Shown one piece after another: positions 18,304 through 21,965 of a stretch of DNA of 21,965 bases. The DNA is taken from NCBI GenBank assembly GCA_000310025.1, contig FN648628.1, positions 4,216 through 26,180 on the forward strand. The letters run 5' to 3'. Source of the DNA: Ectocarpus siliculosus (Eukaryota > Sar > Phaeophyceae > Ectocarpales > Ectocarpaceae). A program made the translations under genes and the position numbers. The number at the start of each line of letters is the position of its first letter. Within the stretch, counting starts at the first letter, position 1. The notes under the pieces were generated by a model. The model was not told the origin of the DNA. It searched no databases and saw nothing but the letters and a program-made list of their open reading frames with translations.

Positions 18304-19173
18304 CAGCAGCAGCAGCAACAACAGCCCCAGTACCACCTGCATGGACAGCACTTGCAGGGGCCGCTCCAGCCTCACCCGTTCGGGCAGCCGCCGCAACAGC
18401 ATCAGCTTCCCCCGGACCTCCCGCCGCTCCTGCGCTCGCAGAGAGGACTTGGTGGTACCCCACTACCGCTCCTACCGCCGCAGGGAAGACTTGGTGATGC
18501 CCCGCCACCACTCCTACCGCTGTAAGGAAGATTTGGTGATGCCCCGCCACCGCTTCTACCGCCGCAGGGAGGATTTGGTGATGCCCCACCACCGCTCCTA
18601 CCGCCGCAGGGAGGAAACGACGGAGCCCCGCTGCTGCCGCCGCCGCCGCCAGCTGAGCATGGCGAGAGCCAGCAGCCACGACAGCAGGAGCCCCGCCACC
18701 AACAGCAGGGACTGCCCTCGCCGCAGCAACCGGCGCTGTACCCACAGCCGCCGGTACGACACCAGCACCAGCAGCCGGCGCCCCTGACCTTTTCCGCTGG
18801 ACCTCATCTACAGGACGGCCACTGCAGATACCTGTCCCACGGCGGCGACGACTCCCCGCCGCATTGGTATGTACCGCCGCAGCCGTACGTAGAAGCCTCC
18901 TCTTCCCATCACGCGTACGCGGCGCATCCCGCGGCCTTCGCCAACCCGGGCCCAGGCCTACCGGTCCGTCTGGAGAACTGCAAGCACCGCGAGAGCATCT
19001 TGGCCATGATCATCACGATGGTGGGGGGCTCACCCAAAATCCGTCGGAACGCCAATCCAGGGATCACCTCTCACATCGCCGGCGGATCTGACCCATCGCC
19101 AGGACCCATCCCTGTTCTGCAAACGTACCCCCGATCAGTTCAAGATGGCAGGCAAGGGAGCCATGAAGGTTGA
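18304..19173 (+). pseudogene. Gag-like P/Q-rich polyprotein remnant
   Basis: One frame stays open for 289 codons from after TAG 18301-18303 to TGA 19171-19173, apart from a single TAA at 18523-18525. It begins with a CAG/CAA run (polyQ), then a Q/P/H-rich stretch, four 14-residue repeats of the GDAPPPLLPPQGGF type, and a further Q/P-rich spacer. It ends in a globular-looking segment with LENCKHRESILAMIITMVGG and KIRRNANPGITSHIAGG. Beyond about 19090 the good protein text moves to another frame (DPSLFCKRTPDQFKMAGKGA, ending at TGA near 19221). An indel near there probably broke the gene. Retrotransposon Gag is inferred from position and composition; no zinc knuckle is present. Confidence 0.5.
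18443..18610 (+). repeat. Four 42-bp tandem repeats inside Gag
   Basis: Units start at 18443, 18485, 18527 and 18569, each GA(G/A)GA(C/T)TTGGTG...CTACCGC. Forty-two bases is 14 codons, so the frame is kept. Unit 2 ends CGCTGTAAG instead of CGCCGCAGG; these C-to-T and G-to-A changes create the TAA stop in the Gag frame. Confidence 0.92.
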
Positions 19174-19457
19174 AGAGAACGTGCCTGCCGCCGCCAGTGC
19201 TTGGAACGTCATGAAGGCATGACCGGGCGACCACGCCGCGTTCCGCTTAGGATTCGGCCGTCCGGCTACAACTTCCGCCGTCGGCTCCCTCGCCGCAAGG
19301 ACGGCGCCCACCGGCGCCCCCGACGCGAGGACGACATTCGCACGGCGAGGGGCCGGATGCGGATGCCGCCAGGCCACCCGCGGACAACCACCTGGCTTCC
19401 TCGGCCGACTCTGGCGACGATAACTCCAGCCTGGAGGCCTTCTATGGCGCTGTTTAA
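19174..19457 (+). pseudogene. Gag C-terminal remnant in shifted frame
   Basis: After a TAG at about 19231, a third frame is open and reads QLPPSAPSPQGRRPPAPP, then a His/Gly/Asp/Ala-rich stretch, then NHLASSADSGDDNSSLEAFY and GAV before TAA at 19455-19457. The acidic end is followed directly by sequence that elsewhere follows the integrase stop codon. It is therefore probably the true end of a coding region, possibly Gag after loss of everything in between. Confidence 0.35.
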
Positions 19458-19613
19458 CCCTGGGCTACGGACATCCACCACTGCCGTGAGCCCGCCGACT
19501 ATTGTCCGCCAGCCTGGGGGGGGTGTGCCGGCAGTGGAAGGATGTCTCAAAGGACGCCCCGTCTTCTCCGGGGGAGACCCAGATTTTATCTGGGCAGGGA
19601 AGTGGTTTCGGGA
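19454..19613 (+). repeat. Misplaced copy of the element's 3' UTR and G-tract
   Basis: Direct repeat of 20568-20719. Both start TTAACCCTGG with the first TAA acting as stop codon, continue through CACTGCCG-GAGCCCGCC, a G7-G8 tract followed by TGT(G/A)CCGGCAGTG, and end GGGGGAGACCCAGATTTTA then CTGGGCAGGGAAGT. Here it interrupts coding DNA: Gag ends on its left and the integrase tail begins on its right. It happens to be open in the frame of the integrase remnant. Confidence 0.88.
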
Positions 19614-20571
19614 ACACAGAAGCCACATCGACGTCATCTCCCATGCCCCGGACAACAGCTCCTTCGGCCACGGACTCGAGCGGACTGTCGCCGATCAACA
19701 ACGCATGACGCGGAAGAGCCTCACCTACCGCCACGAGGCCCAGAACCGTCAGTGGGAACGCCACAATGCCCGGGTAGCTCGGGAGTCACCAGGAGCCAAA
19801 ACCGCCATCGGAGACGCCGTCCTCGTCAAGGAACCGGCCAACACGCTACACCAAGACAGCCACCACCCGAAGCTCACGCACGACCACTACACCGGTCCGT
19901 GGAAGGTCACCAACGTCATCCACAAACGCCCAAGCTTCGCGGTTCTACTCAACGGCCGACGGATCCGCCGACGCAAAGTGGCAGCGCCCGACCTCAAGCC
20001 CTACCACGTGCGACCGCAGGACCTCCGGCTGCCGTTCGAGGACGAGGTTGCGCATCTCGTGTGGTCGTCCGACCTTGGCCTGGCCGACACCTCCGTCGTC
20101 GCTGTGCCGCTGTACACGCTCGTGGACCGACGGGTGGTATACGGCACCGGTACCACGACGACGTGGACATGGAAGTACCAAGGCCGTTACCAAAATGGTG
20201 CCCTCTCGCCTTGGATGACTGAGGATGAGGCCGGCGACAGCTTCTCGCCACTCCAGCTGGACGTCTTCCACGCGCTATGCGAGGACTACCACGGCAAGGA
20301 CGCCACCCCACGACCCGCCGGACCGCCTACCCGGGGCGAACGCGAAGTAGCGTCCAGGGAGCAAGCGTTGCAGCTCTTCCCTATGGGAACGCCAGTTGGT
20401 CGAGAATCTGCCGACACCGACGGACAGCTCAAGGTTTTCAAGGCCAACGTCGTCGACTACTGCGACCCCTATTGGCGTGTGGAGTACCCGGACGGAGATT
20501 GGGAGGAGCTCACGAGGCGCAAAATGGATACGGGCGTCGGCGTTGCCGCCCGACCATCCCTCTCCGCTTAA
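19614..20571 (+). pseudogene. Gypsy-type integrase C-terminus with Tudor-like tail
   Basis: The open frame formally starts at 19201 (456 codons), but only residues from about 138 are pol-like. The order is: a helix-rich linker with RHEAQNRQWERHNARVARE; a GPY/F-type fold with HYTGPWKVTNVIHKRPSF, the GPW at residues 232-234 and DLKPYH near 270; a Trp/Tyr-rich block with VYGTGTTTTWTWKYQGRYQN; and a last domain (about 390-440) with YWRVEYPDGDWEELTRRKM, resembling Tudor/chromo-type readers of modified histones. The HHCC zinc finger and the catalytic DDE core of integrase, RNase H, reverse transcriptase and protease are absent. TAA is at 20569-20571. The remnant cannot integrate DNA alone; the tail may once have guided target choice, as chromodomains do in chromoviruses (inference). 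Confidence 0.72.
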
Positions 20572-20719
20572 CCCTGGACTACGGCCTACTTCCACTGCCG
20601 AGAGCCCGCCAACTGTCGTCTGGCGGCCTGGGGGGGTGTACCGGCAGTGAAAGAATGTGCAAGAGTACCACGTCGTCTACGCAGCGGGGGAGACCCAGAT
20701 TTTAGCTGGGCAGGGAAGT
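20568..20719 (+). repeat. 3' UTR segment after integrase stop
   Basis: Original-position copy of the repeat also found at 19454-19613. It contains its own G7 tract followed by TGTACCGGCAGTG, which by form resembles a polypurine tract joined to the start of a different LTR (TGTACCGG against TGTTCCGG). It may therefore be a fragment of a related element's 3' end. Confidence 0.7.
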
Positions 20720-20781
20720 ATGAACCGTGTATGGGCACCGCGCGGCCGCCCTGTTAGCATAGCCGTGTACCACGGTCGATG

Positions 20782-20790
20782 CTGGGGGGG
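20782..20790 (+). other. Polypurine tract candidate
   Basis: A G7 run (20784-20790) directly precedes the TGTTCCGG start of the 3' LTR, the position where plus-strand priming of an LTR retrotransposon takes place. It is short and pure G rather than A/G mixed. Confidence 0.55.
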
Positions 20791-21330
20791 TGTTCCGGAC
20801 GGCCGCGTACACCGGTTCTAAATAGTGCGATGATGGACACTTGTGACGCAAGGCACAAGTGCCCGGAGCTCTCGTCCCTGTGATGGGCACTGCATAAGTG
20901 CTCGGAGGGGGGTTTCCCGAGAAGATGTAACCGTCTCTCGGGCTAATAATGGAAACCAATGGAAGAATTCCGATTGGTTACCATTCCCCGCGCGATGATG
21001 AAACGGTTCCTCCGCATGACAGCTTGCAGCAATCTTGCCCCCCAAGCTATCAGTGACCTTTGAGTCCGGAAACTGAGCACAAACCCTTTGTGAACGAACC
21101 TGACCTGAGCGCTATTGACCTGATATCACAACTGTGAGTGATGACCCCGCCTGCCTGACTGGATCATGAAGTATCATCTGCCTGCTTGGAGTACTACTGC
21201 TTGCCCGCTTGTGTTGATGATGGAACGCTTGGCACATGTCTACAATCGAACTCGCAGAGACTAGCTAGGATCTGCGCAGGTGAGAGTGTCTTTGCCTGGA
21301 ACATCGTAGTGTAGCCCTGTCTCTGTAAGA
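20791..21330 (+). mobile_element. 3' LTR of the retrotransposon
   Basis: Direct repeat of 10116-10647 by the criteria given there; both begin TGTTCCGG and end GTAAGA. GGAACA is at 21298-21303, the homology continuing 27 bases further. Relative to the 5' LTR, base changes are few, and the main difference is an insertion-like patch near 21165-21200. Several changes are C/T or G/A. No short target-site duplication matches the left flank of the 5' LTR. Its right edge touches an inverted copy of internal DNA. Confidence 0.85.
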
Positions 21331-21965
21331 TATTCTCCATACACAAACCTGTTATGAGGAGGGGTGATATTGTTCGTACAGCATTATGAGGAGGGGTGAT
21401 GTTTTCTGTGTAACTCTTGGTTCTTTGTTGTTATGTACTTAGAAGTAGCTTTTATATTAAGTTACATGCCCCTGTGCCAAGACCAGGAAAATAATAAAAA
21501 TACCCCAAACAAAAGAAAACAAAACCCACATAGTACAAGTTAGTGCTGCCCCAACTCTCGCTGGCTTGCTTCCTCCAGATCGCTCTGTTTGTCTACGTTG
21601 CTTGCTTCTTTGTGTTATTTTTTCATAGTTTTATTTTTAGAGGGTATGCAGCCATTCCTATCAAAATGCCGGTCCATGGGGAGACGATGTTAGAAACGTT
21701 GGGTCAAACATGGTATTATGCAGGCAAATAAATGAAGCAGTCAGAACCCACACAGAACGCGTTGCTGTGTCTATTATACTCACCCTTTCTCCCGCCGAGC
21801 CTGGGTCTCTGGCTGACTTCCACTACCAACGATCCCTTCAGTGGGGGAGGGAAATGCAACCCGTGTGCAGTAAATTTGGTCGCACAGGGGTGCCGCGTAC
21901 CACCACAGCCAGCCGACGGTAATGTTGTTGTTACAATAACAACAGCTGACTGGTGAGTTGCGGAG
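21331..21965 (+). repeat. Right arm of 635-bp inverted duplication
   Basis: Reverse complement of 12686-13320. It starts at the first base after the LTR end and runs to the window edge, so its true length is unknown. It carries an identical copy of the 62-residue hydrophobic frame at 21543-21731, here on the plus strand, preceded by an AT-rich stretch (TTTTATATTAAG near 21450). Further plus frames at 21710-21956 overlap each other and were not recognised. Confidence 0.95.
21543..21731 (+). CDS. 62-residue hydrophobic open frame (right arm copy)
   Basis: Same protein as the minus-strand frame at 12920-13108, ending TAA at 21729-21731. The in-genome first codon is CTG, so the start is uncertain. 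A single predicted membrane helix precedes a 30-residue polar tail. The AT-rich upstream stretch could be a promoter, but no such element is demonstrable. Confidence 0.25.
   Translation: MLPQLSLACFLQIALFVYVACFFVLFFHSFIFRGYAAIPIKMPVHGETMLETLGQTWYYAGK

Noticed and set aside
17927-18745. 272-residue minus-strand frame rich in Ala/Val/Gly
   Set aside because: Low-complexity complement of the Pro/Gln-rich Gag and its 42-bp repeats; no independent protein signal.
19201-19613. N-terminal third of the 456-residue integrase frame
   Set aside because: It crosses the Gag end and the misplaced 3' UTR copy by chance read-through; only the part after about 19614 is pol-like.

Overview
Organism. The window reads as repeat-rich nuclear DNA of a eukaryote. 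It shows no bacterial gene packing, AG|GTGAGT-type splice donors, long homopolymer runs, microsatellites, degenerate tandem arrays and a large decayed LTR retrotransposon. A stramenopile such as a brown alga would fit the mixed base composition and the GC-rich Gypsy-type coding remnant, but nothing seen here proves the lineage.

Layout, left part (1-10045). A C-homopolymer and unrecognised DNA are followed by a short exon-like block at about 584-1149 that resembles a dynein heavy-chain tail (tentative). From 2.87 to 5.03 kb lie three successive tandem arrays with different periods (about 618, 150 and 114 bp). The 5.0-6.5 kb stretch has dispersed short repeats, a GA tract and a GTAT microsatellite. 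At 6.79-7.48 kb on the minus strand is a coiled-coil, Gly/Pro-rich frame with one in-frame stop, perhaps a transposon Gag. A fold-back repeat follows at 9.09-9.18 kb and a three-unit 219-bp array at 9.35-10.0 kb.

Layout, right part (10046-21965). Two direct repeats of about 535 bp (10116-10647 and 20791-21330) are read as the 5' and 3' LTRs of one retrotransposon. The first is followed directly by a TGG-starting primer-binding-site candidate and the second is preceded by a G-tract. The internal region is abnormal. It has about 7 kb of leader-like DNA without a recognisable retroviral gene, then a decayed P/Q-rich Gag (17.7-19.46 kb), then a misplaced copy of the element's own 3' end. Last comes only the C-terminal part of integrase with a Tudor-like tail (19.61-20.57 kb). 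Protease, reverse transcriptase, RNase H and the integrase catalytic core were not seen, so the copy cannot be autonomous.

Most interesting structure. The outer edges of both LTRs abut inverted copies of the element's own DNA. To the left is a 71-bp inverted copy of the LTR 3' end, ending exactly where the LTR starts. To the right is a 635-bp inverted copy of internal bases 12686-13320, starting exactly where the LTR ends, with one mismatch seen. This resembles retroviral-type self-integration (autointegration) or a complex inverted rearrangement, though an assembly palindrome must be excluded. The 7-kb leader also contains recurring donor-like motifs and short hydrophobic open frames, two of which are clearly related. 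That suggests an old, diverged duplication of a small membrane-protein-like unit inside a mobile element.
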